This document shows, piece by piece, positions 53,318 through 62,330 of a DNA stretch of 64,000 nucleotides (its first letter is position 1; each line of letters opens with the position of its first letter). The notes under the pieces were generated by a model. The model did no database searches, had not been told where the DNA came from, and saw only the letters and a list, made by a program, of their open reading frames with translations. Source of the DNA: Hymenobacter convexus (GTDB taxonomy: Bacteria; Bacteroidota; Bacteroidia; Cytophagales; Hymenobacteraceae); contig NZ_JAUQON010000006.1 in assembly GCF_030580955.1 (NCBI RefSeq), positions 186,001-250,000 on the forward strand, in the 5' to 3' direction. A program made the translations under genes and the position numbers.

Positions 53318-54043
53318 TTAGCGCTGGCCCAGGTTGTGCAGCCCGGCGCCGGTGAGGGTGGCCCGGGCACTGTCGCCGAACTGGGTGCGCAGGTTAGCAA
53401 TGCCGCCGGCATCGAGCTGCAGCTGGCCTTCGCTCTGCACGCTCAGGTAGGCGGCGGCTATGCGGTTGCTGTTTTCGATGCGCAACACGGGGTGGCTGCC
53501 GGGGCTGTGGCCGGCCTCGGCCCGCAGGAAGCCCAGCTGGTTGCGGGCCAGCTCTACCTGGGTGCCGTGGTCCTGCTGCACGTTCAGGCTGTCCTGGTGG
53601 AAGCCCTCAATGCGCAGGGAGACGCCGGTGTGGTGCTTTTCAGTCACGGGCTTGCCGTTCATCAGGTAGGTCCCGGTGGCAGTGAGCTTGGCCAACTGGG
53701 GCAGGCTGATGGTCAGGTTCTGGCGGCTGTTCAGCGACTGCCGGTCCTCGGGGAAAACCAGCGCAATGGTCAGGCGCTGGCCCTGCTGGGTCAGTTTCAC
53801 ATACTTTTCGGCGGCTTTGTTCAGGCGCACGCTATAGGGGCCAGCCACCACTTTCAGGCCCACCACGTTGGCCGCCTGCAGGTCGATTTCGGTAAAATCC
53901 TTGAAATTGAGGGCCACGGTGTCGTACATGGGGTCCTTATAGGTGCCTTTGCGGAACTCGGCGCGCAGGCCCATGTTGTAGGCCGTGAGGGAGCCCAGCA
54001 GCAGCAGCAGGGCCGCCAGCAGCCATTTATTACTGGTTTTCAT
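53318..54043 (-). CDS. exported GIN-like hypothetical protein
   Basis: From ATG 54043 (MKTSNKWLLAALLLLLGSLT) the product has 241 residues with one N-terminal membrane or signal segment. The rest resembles a DUF2807-like beta helix: FKDFTEIDLQAANVVGLKVV, RLTIALVFPEDRQS, LTISLPQLAKLTATGTYLMN and IAAAYLSVQSEGQLQLDAG. The start overlaps the GntR stop as ATGA, so translation is coupled. As part of the ABC/GntR operon it may help sense or bind the transported compound. A much longer open frame upstream overlaps GntR and is not used. Confidence 0.78.
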   Translation of the reverse strand: MKTSNKWLLAALLLLLGSLTAYNMGLRAEFRKGTYKDPMYDTVALNFKDFTEIDLQAANVVGLKVVAGPYSVRLNKAAEKYVKLTQQGQRLTIALVFPEDRQSLNSRQNLTISLPQLAKLTATGTYLMNGKPVTEKHHTGVSLRIEGFHQDSLNVQQDHGTQVELARNQLGFLRAEAGHSPGSHPVLRIENSNRIAAAYLSVQSEGQLQLDAGGIANLRTQFGDSARATLTGAGLHNLGQR

Positions 54044-54447
54044 TGTCCGTTGGAAGTTGCGGTGGGAATGGAAAGACTGGCCGGTTGCCCGGCTTTGAAC
54101 TCGGTGTAGCGCTGCTCCAGCTCTTCGAGGCTGATGTCGAGCAGGAAAATGGTTTTGAACACTTCGGGCAGTTCCTGCTCCAGGAAGCGCGCCCGGCGCA
54201 TCTGCTTGACTTTCTGGCCGGCATCGGGGGCCACGAAGAAGCCGATGCCGCGCTTGTTGTACACCACGCCCTGGTTTTGCAGGTATTCGTAGGTCCGCAT
54301 CACCGTGTTGGGGTTCACTTGCAGCTCGCTGGCTAGGTCGCGCACCGAGGGGATTTTGTCGTCGGGCGGCCACTGCTGGCGCAGGATTTTTTCGCTCACG
54401 TACCCGGCTATCTGCAGGTAAATGGCTTCGTTATCGCGGAATTCCAT
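54040..54447 (-). CDS. GntR-family (YtrA-type) regulator
   Basis: This 135-residue protein has the GntR winged helix (NEAIYLQIAGYVSEKILRQQ, KIPSVRDLASELQVNPNTVM, RTYEYLQNQGVVYNKRGIGF) and only a short helical tail, as in the YtrA subfamily that controls ABC operons. It is the third gene of the operon, 15 bases after the permease, and overlaps the next gene by four bases (ATGA). It probably represses its own operon. No clear operator palindrome was found upstream of 56101. Confidence 0.93.
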   Translation of the reverse strand: MEFRDNEAIYLQIAGYVSEKILRQQWPPDDKIPSVRDLASELQVNPNTVMRTYEYLQNQGVVYNKRGIGFFVAPDAGQKVKQMRRARFLEQELPEVFKTIFLLDISLEELEQRYTEFKAGQPASLSIPTATSNGQ

Positions 54448-54462
54448 GGGGATTTATGAAGA

Positions 54463-55260
54463 TTAAAGCTGCTTTTCCGTCACGCGGAAATACGAGGCCG
54501 CCCACAGCAGCCCGGCCAGCAGCACGGGCACCCAGGCCATCCAGGTGGCTTGGTTTTCGGGCAGGCTAATAGTGTAAAACTGCTGCCCATTCGCGAACAC
54601 CACGCCCGTGAATGGCGGGGCCGGGCGCAGGTCGGCCGAGCCCACCAGCACTTTAAGCACTTGGTGGTTCAGCACCGAGAGCACACCCATCAGCAGCAGC
54701 ACGGCAAACGCGGTTTTGATGAAGTGCCCTTTCTCAAAATAGATGGCGCCCCACAGGCCCACGCCGTTCAGCAGCAGCAGAAACCAGAGCACGGACACGA
54801 TATTTTCGCGGACCGAAGCGGCGAAGATGTTCACCACTTCCGGCGCTTGCCCCGGCGCGGCCCCGGCGTGCACCACCGCCACGTCGGCCAGGTAGAACAG
54901 CGGCGTGAACACCAGCAAAAAAATCGGCAACGAGTAGAGCCAGGCCACCAGCCATTTCTCGAAGTGCGAGGCCGGCAACAGCAGCGCCACCGAAGCCCGC
55001 CGCCGCTCGCCAAACTGCGCAAACACCGTGCTGGCGAATACAACCCCGCCGGCCAGCAGAAACAGCATAAAGAAAATACCCTGCGCCATGACGCTGGGGG
55101 CGCTTTTTTGCAGGTAGGTGAGCAACCCCATCACCACAAACATGAGGCCCAGGCCCACGGCCGCCGTGAGGAGGTAGGCCGGCAGGTGCTCGGCCGTGTG
55201 CCGGCCAAACAGGCGTGCGAAACGCGGAAAGCTGAAGGTTTGGTTACTGGACGGACGCAT
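54463..55260 (-). CDS. ABC transporter permease
   Basis: From ATG 55260 (MRPSSNQTFSFPRFARLFGR) the product has 265 residues with six membrane segments (AYLLTAAVGLGLMFVVMGLL, GIFFMLFLLAGGVVFAST, WLYSLPIFLLVFTPLFYLA, VLWFLLLLNGVGLWGAI, FAVLLLMGVLSVLN, WMAWVPVLLAGLLWAASYF). The ASVALLLPASHFEKWLVAWL segment is common in bacteriocin/ABC-2 type permeases of this kind. It overlaps the ATPase gene by 17 bases. Probably an exporter; the substrate is unknown. Confidence 0.88.
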   Translation of the reverse strand: MRPSSNQTFSFPRFARLFGRHTAEHLPAYLLTAAVGLGLMFVVMGLLTYLQKSAPSVMAQGIFFMLFLLAGGVVFASTVFAQFGERRRASVALLLPASHFEKWLVAWLYSLPIFLLVFTPLFYLADVAVVHAGAAPGQAPEVVNIFAASVRENIVSVLWFLLLLNGVGLWGAIYFEKGHFIKTAFAVLLLMGVLSVLNHQVLKVLVGSADLRPAPPFTGVVFANGQQFYTISLPENQATWMAWVPVLLAGLLWAASYFRVTEKQL

Positions 55261-56101
55261 GGCTGGGCTGGTTGAGGTAGGAATAGAGTTTAGCGGCGTT
55301 CGCGTCGGTGAGGGCGTTGAAGAGCAGCTCCAAATCGACGCGGCTGTAGGCGCCGGTGTCGTTGGGCCGGATGGCCACCGGCCCGCGCACCGACATGCCG
55401 GTGTGGAAGGCGCCCGGCGCCTCGGCCTCCGGGCCCGTGGCGAAGGTGAGCCGCTCGGCCAGCTGGTCGATTTCCTCGTTGAGCACGATTTCGCGGTTGT
55501 GCACCACCACCACCGTGTCAATCAGGCTTTCGAGGTCGCGCACCTGGTGGGTTGAAATCACCATGCAGCGCTCCTCGCTCAGAGCCGAGGCCAGGATTTT
55601 GCGGAACTGCACTTTGCTGGGGATATCCAGCCCGTTGGTGGGCTCGTCGAGCACCAGCAGGCCGGTGTTGGCGGCCAGCGCGAAGGCAATCATGAACTTC
55701 TTCTGCTGGCCGTGCGAGAACTTGTTGAGCTTGGCCCCGCGCGGCACCTCCAGCTCCTGCAGGTACTCATACAGTTGCTCGGCGTTGAAGCGCGGGTAGA
55801 AGCCGGCCGTGTGCGCCACAAACTGCTCGGCCGTGAGGGCCGGCGCATACACTTCTTCGGGCAGGAAAAACAGGTCTTCCAGCACCTCGGGCCGGCGGGC
55901 CGAAGCCGGTTGCTCGTCAATAAGGCAGGTGCCGGTCCAGGGGAAGGCCAGCCCCACAATGTTCTTGAGCAGCGTGGTTTTGCCCGCCCCGTTCTTGCCC
56001 AGCAGCCCGTAAATGTGGCCGCGGTCGAGCGAGAGGTTGAGGTTTTGGAAGAGCGGGACCCGCCGGGAGTACCCAAAATCGAGGTTTCGGATGCGCACCA
56101 T
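55244..56101 (-). CDS. ABC transporter ATP-binding protein
   Basis: This 285-residue ATPase has the Walker A YGLLGKNGAGKTTLLKNI near residue 38, the Q-loop region EDLFFLPEEVYAPALTAE, the signature KFSHGQQKKFMIAFALAAN near 130 (SHGQQ in place of LSGGQ), Walker B GLLVLDEPTNGLD near 152, and the switch histidine in VISTHQVRDLES. It is the first gene of the operon with permease, GntR and a small exported protein. The arrangement is that of YtrA-type stress exporters in Gram-positive and Bacteroidota species. Confidence 0.95.
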   Translation of the reverse strand: MVRIRNLDFGYSRRVPLFQNLNLSLDRGHIYGLLGKNGAGKTTLLKNIVGLAFPWTGTCLIDEQPASARRPEVLEDLFFLPEEVYAPALTAEQFVAHTAGFYPRFNAEQLYEYLQELEVPRGAKLNKFSHGQQKKFMIAFALAANTGLLVLDEPTNGLDIPSKVQFRKILASALSEERCMVISTHQVRDLESLIDTVVVVHNREIVLNEEIDQLAERLTFATGPEAEAPGAFHTGMSVRGPVAIRPNDTGAYSRVDLELLFNALTDANAAKLYSYLNQPSHASVQ

Positions 56102-56194
56102 GTGCTTGTTGTTTTAGTGTACTAATTATCTAGCACACCACAAACATAAGCGGACGTTTTGCATCTGCGCAAACTTTATTTTTCAGACGGCACG

Positions 56195-56227
56195 AAAAAG
56201 CCCTTTCCAATGAAAAAAGGGCTTTTT
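56195..56227 (-). terminator. terminator hairpin between 56.1 kb operon and small gene
   Basis: AAAAAGCCCTTT pairs with AAAGGGCTTTTT across a 9-base loop. It could end transcripts from the minus-strand gene at 56379 before the ABC operon. Confidence 0.75.
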
Positions 56228-56261
56228 GCAGTTAGAAATTTACTTAGCGCATTGTAATAAG

Positions 56262-56355
56262 GTCATGCTGAGCGCAGTCGAAGCATCTCTACCGCTTCGT
56301 TGCAGCGATTGGATTACTCCTGCGGTAGGGATGCTTCGACTGCGCTCAGCATGAC
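56262..56355. repeat. paired palindromic repeat, family B
   Basis: The arm GTCATGCTGAGCGCAGTCGA with AGCATCTCTACCG faces its inverse, ending GCTCAGCATGAC. Confidence 0.9.
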
Positions 56356-56378
56356 GTTCAAATAGGCACTACAACCCC

Positions 56379-56609
56379 CTAAAAGCTCGCCAGAATGAGG
56401 TTGCGTCGCTCATCGTACTCTGCTTCCGTGATGAGGGCTTGCTCCAGCAGGCATTTCAGGGCGCGTAGTTCCGTCAGGGTGGCATTGGGGCCGGTGCCGA
56501 CGGTGGCTTTCTGCCTTCTGCCCACAATGGCCAGCCGGTTGCGCCGGGCGCAGTGGCTACAGGTATCGCCCAGCACGATGTGGCCACGTTCGCAATACTT
56601 GGTTTGCAT
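56379..56609 (-). CDS. small zinc-ribbon/SHOCT-like protein
   Basis: This 76-residue protein has an N-terminal CxxxH...CxxC-type set (YCERGHIVLGDTCSHCARRN) that could bind zinc, and a C-terminal SHOCT-like helix pair (LTELRALKCLLEQALITEAE, YDERRNLILASF). SHOCT domains are short oligomerisation modules found at the ends of many bacterial proteins. No signal peptide or membrane segment is seen. The role is unknown. The frame is free of overlap with better candidates. Confidence 0.7.
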   Translation of the reverse strand: MQTKYCERGHIVLGDTCSHCARRNRLAIVGRRQKATVGTGPNATLTELRALKCLLEQALITEAEYDERRNLILASF

Positions 56610-56713
56610 AAAATATCTGGCTGCTAACGAAACTTCAAATATCCAAGGGCCGCGTAGGACGATGCGAAGGTCAAAAATTTCTTTTTCTTTGTATAGAATC
56701 TACCATTCTTGCC

Positions 56714-57961
56714 GTGCCTCGCCTTCCCCTCCCCTTGCAAACCGCGCTGCGTGAGGCCGTAGCGGCCCGTTTTGGCCAGCCGCTGCGCTACCCCAGCCAC
56801 TGCGATGCCCTCGAACTGGAGCTGCAGCAGAACGCCGCCACCGCCGGCCGCCGCCTGAGCCCCAGTACCCTGCGGCGCTTCTTTGGCTTGGTTGATAAAG
56901 ACGGCGGCTACCACCTGCACACCCTCGACACCCTAGCCCGCTACGCCGGCCACGCCGACTTTGCCGCCTTCGGCCAGTCGGTTTCGGGCTTGGCCATGAA
57001 GGAAACCACTGTTCCGGGTGCGGCTATCGACATCCCCGAACTGCTGGCCATGGAGCAGCTGGCCTACCCCGAGCGCCTGCTGCTGGGGTATTTTCTGGGC
57101 CGCATCACGCGGCCGGCCCAGCCCGGGGGCCCGGCCGCGCCGCTGGCGCTGCAGTTGGCAACCCACCCGGCGGGCCAGGAATTCTACGTCGAATCGTTCG
57201 TGGACCTGGCCCACCTCACCGGCGCGTTTGGCGAAGTGCTAACTACTTACCTCCAGCACAAGCACACGCCCGAGGCCCAGCTTTTCGGCCACGCGGCCCT
57301 GTTTCTGGCCGAATTTCTGGCTCAGGACGAGCCGGCCTGGCGCCGCCGCCTAGCCGTGGTGCGGGAGTTGCCGGTGCCGCCCGAAGTCCACGCTTTCCCC
57401 CGGGGCCGGCGGGCGTTTGCCGAAATCGTGACGGCCTGGCACGACGCGCCCGACGGCGTGGTGCCCGCCGAACTTCTCTTCCAGATACGCAAGGAGGCCG
57501 CCAGCGTGCCGCGCACCGTGGTGCCCCAGGCCCCGCTGCCGGCGTTTTACAACCTGTTTCCGGCCGGCTACCACTTCTTTGTGGCCGAGGCGCTGTTTCT
57601 CACCGGCCAGTTTCCGGCGCTGCTCGACTGGCTGGCGTTCACCAACCGCGAGTTTCCCGACCTGGCCTGGCTCGAAACCAACGTATTCGACCAGTTGCTG
57701 CGGGCCTTCCAGGCCGTGGCCGAACTGCGCACCGGGCTCATCAGCGCCCGCGCCCCGCACCTGCACTCCCTCTTCAACCTGGAAACCAACAGCTGGCTGC
57801 TCGACTATTTCCAGGTCCACATCTGGCTGGTGGAACTGCACTTCGCCGTAGGCACCGATGCGGCCGAAGAAACCCGGCTGCGCAGCCACATCAAGGAGTT
57901 TGCCGCGCTGCACGGCATGCCGCTTTTTGAGCGGGTGGCGGAGGGAATTGGGGCGGTTTAA
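56714..57961 (+). CDS. hypothetical protein with putative HTH-like N-terminus
   Basis: From GTG 56714 this 415-residue cytoplasmic protein opens with PLQTALREAVAARFGQPLRY, a segment ATAGRRLSPSTLRRFFGLVD, and YHLHTLDTLARYAGHADFAA. The STLRRFFG and TLDTLARYAGH helices look like a helix-turn-helix that recurs in Bacteroidota proteins of unknown role. The rest (about 100-415) is helical and rich in Leu, Ala and Phe, similar to a tetratricopeptide-like solenoid (VDLAHLTGAFGEVLTTYLQH, ALFLAEFLAQDEPAWRRRLA). I assign no function. A regulator with a sensory helical domain is possible. Confidence 0.75.
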   Translation: MPRLPLPLQTALREAVAARFGQPLRYPSHCDALELELQQNAATAGRRLSPSTLRRFFGLVDKDGGYHLHTLDTLARYAGHADFAAFGQSVSGLAMKETTVPGAAIDIPELLAMEQLAYPERLLLGYFLGRITRPAQPGGPAAPLALQLATHPAGQEFYVESFVDLAHLTGAFGEVLTTYLQHKHTPEAQLFGHAALFLAEFLAQDEPAWRRRLAVVRELPVPPEVHAFPRGRRAFAEIVTAWHDAPDGVVPAELLFQIRKEAASVPRTVVPQAPLPAFYNLFPAGYHFFVAEALFLTGQFPALLDWLAFTNREFPDLAWLETNVFDQLLRAFQAVAELRTGLISARAPHLHSLFNLETNSWLLDYFQVHIWLVELHFAVGTDAAEETRLRSHIKEFAALHGMPLFERVAEGIGAV

Positions 57962-57962
57962 G

Positions 57963-58088
57963 TCATTGCTGCCTCTTCCTAGTTGTATTCACGAACTCGC
58001 AGCAGGCCAGCAAGCCGGGCAGCAGGGTGAAGGTGGCGGCGGCTTTGCCCGCGCCGTTGCAGCCGGCCAGGAGGTAAAGGGTTTTCAT
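57963..58088 (-). pseudogene. truncated zeta-toxin-like ATPase
   Basis: A 41-codon frame (MKTLYLLAGCNGAGKAAATF, TLLPGLLACCEFVN, then NTTRKRQQ-type residues and a stop) matches the first 35 residues of zeta-toxin-family / predicted ABC-type ATPases (pattern LYLIAGCNGAGKTT...LLP.LL.C.EFVNAD). The P-loop threonine is changed (GKAA in place of GKTT) and the protein ends where about 150 more residues should follow. It is not functional as it stands. The ATG overlaps the stop of the upstream gene as ATGA, typical of a coupled pair. Confidence 0.6.
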
Positions 58089-58411
58089 CAGTCTATGTCG
58101 GGCATACCCAAATGAAAATCCGCAGGATTGGCCGCTTGGAAAATTCGCTGCCAATCGGCTAATGAAACTGCCCTTTCGTCCGTCACATCGTCAAATACTA
58201 TCCAACACCCTGCCTGTTGCGAAAGAGAATTAAGTTGCTGAATGGTTTGTTCGTCCACGAATTTGAAGCCGTATCGCGCTGGGTCATGTAGCACCATGTG
58301 CCACAGTGCATACTCCAAACCATCCATCCAACCGGCCGCCTAACCCTCTTCCGAGATGTCACTCATCAAACTTGCGAGTGCTTGCTGCTGCTTATTCAAG
58401 TCGTAGTACAT
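58088..58411 (-). pseudogene. hypothetical gene split by an in-frame amber codon
   Basis: From ATG 58411 the frame reads MYYDLNKQQQALASLMSDIS, then EEG, a TAG at 58342-58340, and continues in the same frame AAGWMDGLEYALWHMVLHDP to VTDERAVSLADWQRIFQAAN and the stop at 58088. The continuity on both sides of the TAG suggests one 107-codon gene with a single nonsense mutation; a 79-residue product could still start at ATG 58327. The gene overlaps the zeta-toxin-like remnant by four bases, so it may have been the partner (antidote) of that ATPase. The family is not recognised. Confidence 0.6.
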
Positions 58412-58433
58412 CGTCGGTAATTGTAACTAAACC

Positions 58434-60062
<1,629 letters not shown>

Positions 60063-60124
60063 AAGAAAAGCGGGTGGGAATTTGGTGGGAATCGGCACAA
60101 AAAAATCCGCCCGAAGGCGGATTT

Positions 60125-60132
60125 CAAAGGTA
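60125..60132 (-). promoter_or_regulatory. candidate -7 element for the carboxylase gene
   Basis: On the minus strand TACCTTTG fits TAnnTTTG, 63 bases before ATG 60062. No TTG at the standard spacing. Confidence 0.38.
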
Positions 60133-60163
60133 CGGCGGGCTATCAGAACGTTGCCTAAAACTC

Positions 60164-60270
60164 GGCTGTCATCCTGAGCGCAGCGAAGGACTTTATCACG
60201 TCCGCAGCCCGTAGTTACTGCAAACTGTTCAGACGTGATAAGGTCCTTCGCTGCGCTCAGGATGACAGCC
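60164..60270. repeat. paired palindromic repeat, family A
   Basis: The arm GGCTGTCATCCTGAGCGCAG with CGAAGGACTTTATCAC faces its inverse, ending CTCAGGATGACAGCC. It separates the MCE gene from the carboxylase gene. Confidence 0.9.
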
Positions 60271-60277
60271 GAATGGT

Positions 60278-61282
60278 TTACTTAACCGTCGTCTTTTTCT
60301 CCGTTTCCACCACGCTGCCGTTGGGCTTGGTCGTGGTGGTTTCTACCTCGGTTTTCTTCTTGCTACCGCCACCGCCAAACACCGAGAAGTGTACGTAGCG
60401 CTTGGGGTTGGCCTTCAGGTCCATCAGCAGGTCGTTGGAACTGGCGGTGGTGGCGGCCAAGTTGTTGTAGAGCGTGGAGTCGTGCAACAGGCGGCCCATC
60501 GAGCCTTTCTGGTCGCTGAGAGCGGTGTTGAGGCTTTGCACGGTGGTTTGGGCATCGGCCAAGGTAGAGTTGAGGCGGCGCAGAGCCGGTCCCACGGGCG
60601 CAGCTTTCAGCGAGTCAGACAATTGGCCAAAGTTCACGGCGATGCGGTCAAGCTTGCTGGTCGTCTTATTTAACGCCGTGCTCATCTGCGCTAGGTTGCG
60701 GGTGATGAGCGCCACGTTGGCCTGGTTGGCGATGATAAGCTTCTGCAATGCCTCGGTGCTGGCGCGGGCGCCGAGCAGCGTGCCCTGGATATTGCTCTGG
60801 GCGTCCTTGTTCAGGAAGCCGTTGATGTGGGCCAGCGTGGCGCCCACGGTGTCGAGCACGGGCAGGGCTTTGGCCTGAAAGGCGTCGATGCTGCTGATGG
60901 CCGACTTGGTGCGCAGCTCCTCGCCGCCGCTGAACTCCTTGGTGTTTTTGCCCATAAACAGCGTGATACTCTTCGAGCCCAGCAGCGAGCCGCTGAGGCC
61001 GGCCGTGGTGGAGTCGCCCACGGTGATGCCTTTTTCCAGTTCCAGGGTGGCGCGCACGGTGTTGCCCTTTTCGGGCTGCAACTCCAGGTTTTTCACCTGC
61101 CCTACCTTGATGCCGTTGAGCAGCACCTGGGCGCCCACCGTCAGGCCGTCGGCCGAGGGATACACCGCGTAGTAAGTGCGGTCATTGGAAAGCAGGTTAC
61201 TGCCCTTCAAGAAGTTATAGCCTATGACCAGGGCAGCAATGGCGACGATGGCCAGCAGCGCCACTTTTATTTCTTTAGACAC
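60278..61282 (-). CDS. MCE/MlaD family lipid-transport protein
   Basis: From GTG 61282 (MSKEIKVALLAIVAIAALVI) the product has 334 residues. One N-terminal membrane anchor is followed by a single MCE domain (YYAVYPSADGLTVGAQVLLN, GIKVGQVKNLELQPEKGN, TAGLSGSLLGSKSITLFMG), then a long helical part (LIIANQANVALITRNLAQMS) and a Lys/Thr-rich tail. MCE proteins form hexameric periplasmic rings that carry lipids between the membranes. It follows the amidase gene on the same strand; the ABC parts of an Mla system are not in the window. Confidence 0.92.
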   Translation of the reverse strand: MSKEIKVALLAIVAIAALVIGYNFLKGSNLLSNDRTYYAVYPSADGLTVGAQVLLNGIKVGQVKNLELQPEKGNTVRATLELEKGITVGDSTTAGLSGSLLGSKSITLFMGKNTKEFSGGEELRTKSAISSIDAFQAKALPVLDTVGATLAHINGFLNKDAQSNIQGTLLGARASTEALQKLIIANQANVALITRNLAQMSTALNKTTSKLDRIAVNFGQLSDSLKAAPVGPALRRLNSTLADAQTTVQSLNTALSDQKGSMGRLLHDSTLYNNLAATTASSNDLLMDLKANPKRYVHFSVFGGGGSKKKTEVETTTTKPNGSVVETEKKTTVK

Positions 61283-61402
61283 GTGTCGAGGTATTGAGTG
61301 ATAAATGGAGGAATAGGCCGATGCGCTTGACAACCTACGAGAGCCAGCCGCCAAAAGGTCGGTCGGGGGCGAAAGAGTAGCCCCGACCGTAGCCCCCGGA
61401 AG

Positions 61403-62251
61403 CTACCCGCCTTCGAGCTCGCGCTTGTATTCGCGGAACGCGCGGTAGATGCCCGCGGCCATATACGATTGATTGGCTTTGTCGTTCAAATACTGCTCCT
61501 CGGCCGGGTTGGTGAGGAAGCCGGATTCGATGAGCACCGAGGGCATGGTCGATTTCCAGAGCACGATGAAACCGGCCTGCTTCACGCCGCGGCTGGGGCG
61601 TTTCACGCTGGTGCGCAGCTGCCGCTCCACGCGCTGGGCAAAGCGCAGGCTGTTGGTGATGTAGGCCGACTGAAACAGCGAGAACATGATGTGGCTCTGG
61701 GGCGAGTTCGGGTCGAAGCCGTTGTAGCGGGTCTGATAGTTTTTTTCCTGCAGGATAACCGAGTTTTCGCGCTGGGCCACGCCCAGGTTGGCGGTGGTTT
61801 TGTGCAGGCCCATGGTCCACACCTCGGTGCCGTGGCCGGCGCTGGGGCCGGCGTTGCAATGCACCGAGATGAACAGGTCGGCGTGGTTGCGGTTGGCAAT
61901 GGCGGCGCGCTCGTCGAGCTCCACAAACACGTTGGTTTTGCGGGTGTACACCACCTTCACATCGGGCAGGTTGTCCTCAATTTGCTTGCCCAGGGCCAGG
62001 ATGATGCCCAGGGCCACGTCGGCCTCGCGGGCGCTGGCGCCGGCGCAGCCCCGGTCCTTGCCGCCGTGGCCGGCGTCGAGCACCACGGTGCGCAGGCGGT
62101 AGCGGTCGGGCGAATCGGGCGCCGCCGCGGGGGCCGGGTCGGGAGCGTCACGGGTGGAGTCGGCCGTGGTCTGGGCTTTCGCTTTCCACTCGCCGCTGGC
62201 GGCGCCCAAAAGCAGAAGGGCGGCGCTGGCCAGGATGACAATAATCCGCAC
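61403..62251 (-). CDS. N-acetylmuramoyl-L-alanine amidase (Amidase_3)
   Basis: This 282-residue exported zinc amidase (signal MRIIVILASAALLLLGAASG) removes peptides from peptidoglycan glycan strands. Motifs are VVLDAGHGGKDRGCAG (first zinc histidine), the glutamate in SAREADVALGIILALG, FISVHCNAGPSAGHGTEVW (second histidine), and the catalytic glutamate in SVLIESGFLTNPAEEQYLN. The long insert around QTRYNGFDPNSPQSHIMFSL is usual for Bacteroidota AmiC. It is divergent from lptD and co-directional with the MCE gene, a neighbourhood common in this phylum. Confidence 0.95.
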   Translation of the reverse strand: MRIIVILASAALLLLGAASGEWKAKAQTTADSTRDAPDPAPAAAPDSPDRYRLRTVVLDAGHGGKDRGCAGASAREADVALGIILALGKQIEDNLPDVKVVYTRKTNVFVELDERAAIANRNHADLFISVHCNAGPSAGHGTEVWTMGLHKTTANLGVAQRENSVILQEKNYQTRYNGFDPNSPQSHIMFSLFQSAYITNSLRFAQRVERQLRTSVKRPSRGVKQAGFIVLWKSTMPSVLIESGFLTNPAEEQYLNDKANQSYMAAGIYRAFREYKRELEGG

Positions 62252-62259
62252 GTTGTTCG

Positions 62260-62290
62260 TTGAAGAGGCGGTAGCGACCTGCTACCTTTG
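62260..62290 (+). promoter_or_regulatory. promoter of lptD
   Basis: TTG at 62260-62262, a 20-base spacer, and TACCTTTG at 62283-62290 fit the Bacteroidota TTG-N17-23-TAnnTTTG promoter exactly. It lies about 40 bases before the proposed lptD start. Confidence 0.75.
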
Positions 62291-62299
62291 TAGAAGCCC

Positions 62300-62307
62300 C
62301 AAAAGTA
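62300..62307 (-). promoter_or_regulatory. candidate -7 element for the amidase gene
   Basis: On the minus strand TACTTTTG fits TAnnTTTG, about 50 bases before ATG 62251. It lies within 10 bases of the lptD -7 element, so the two promoters face each other with overlapping footprints. Confidence 0.5.
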
Positions 62308-62330
62308 AACGAATTAACCGCTACTATACT

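Noticed and set aside
54044..54373. N-terminal extension of the GIN-like gene through the GntR gene
   Set aside because: The extension is the GntR gene read in another frame; ATG 54043 gives a proper membrane segment and an ATGA overlap.
58340..58342. TAG as a recoded (pyrrolysine or readthrough) codon
   Set aside because: No supporting machinery or structure is visible, and the downstream partner gene is also broken, so simple decay is the better explanation.
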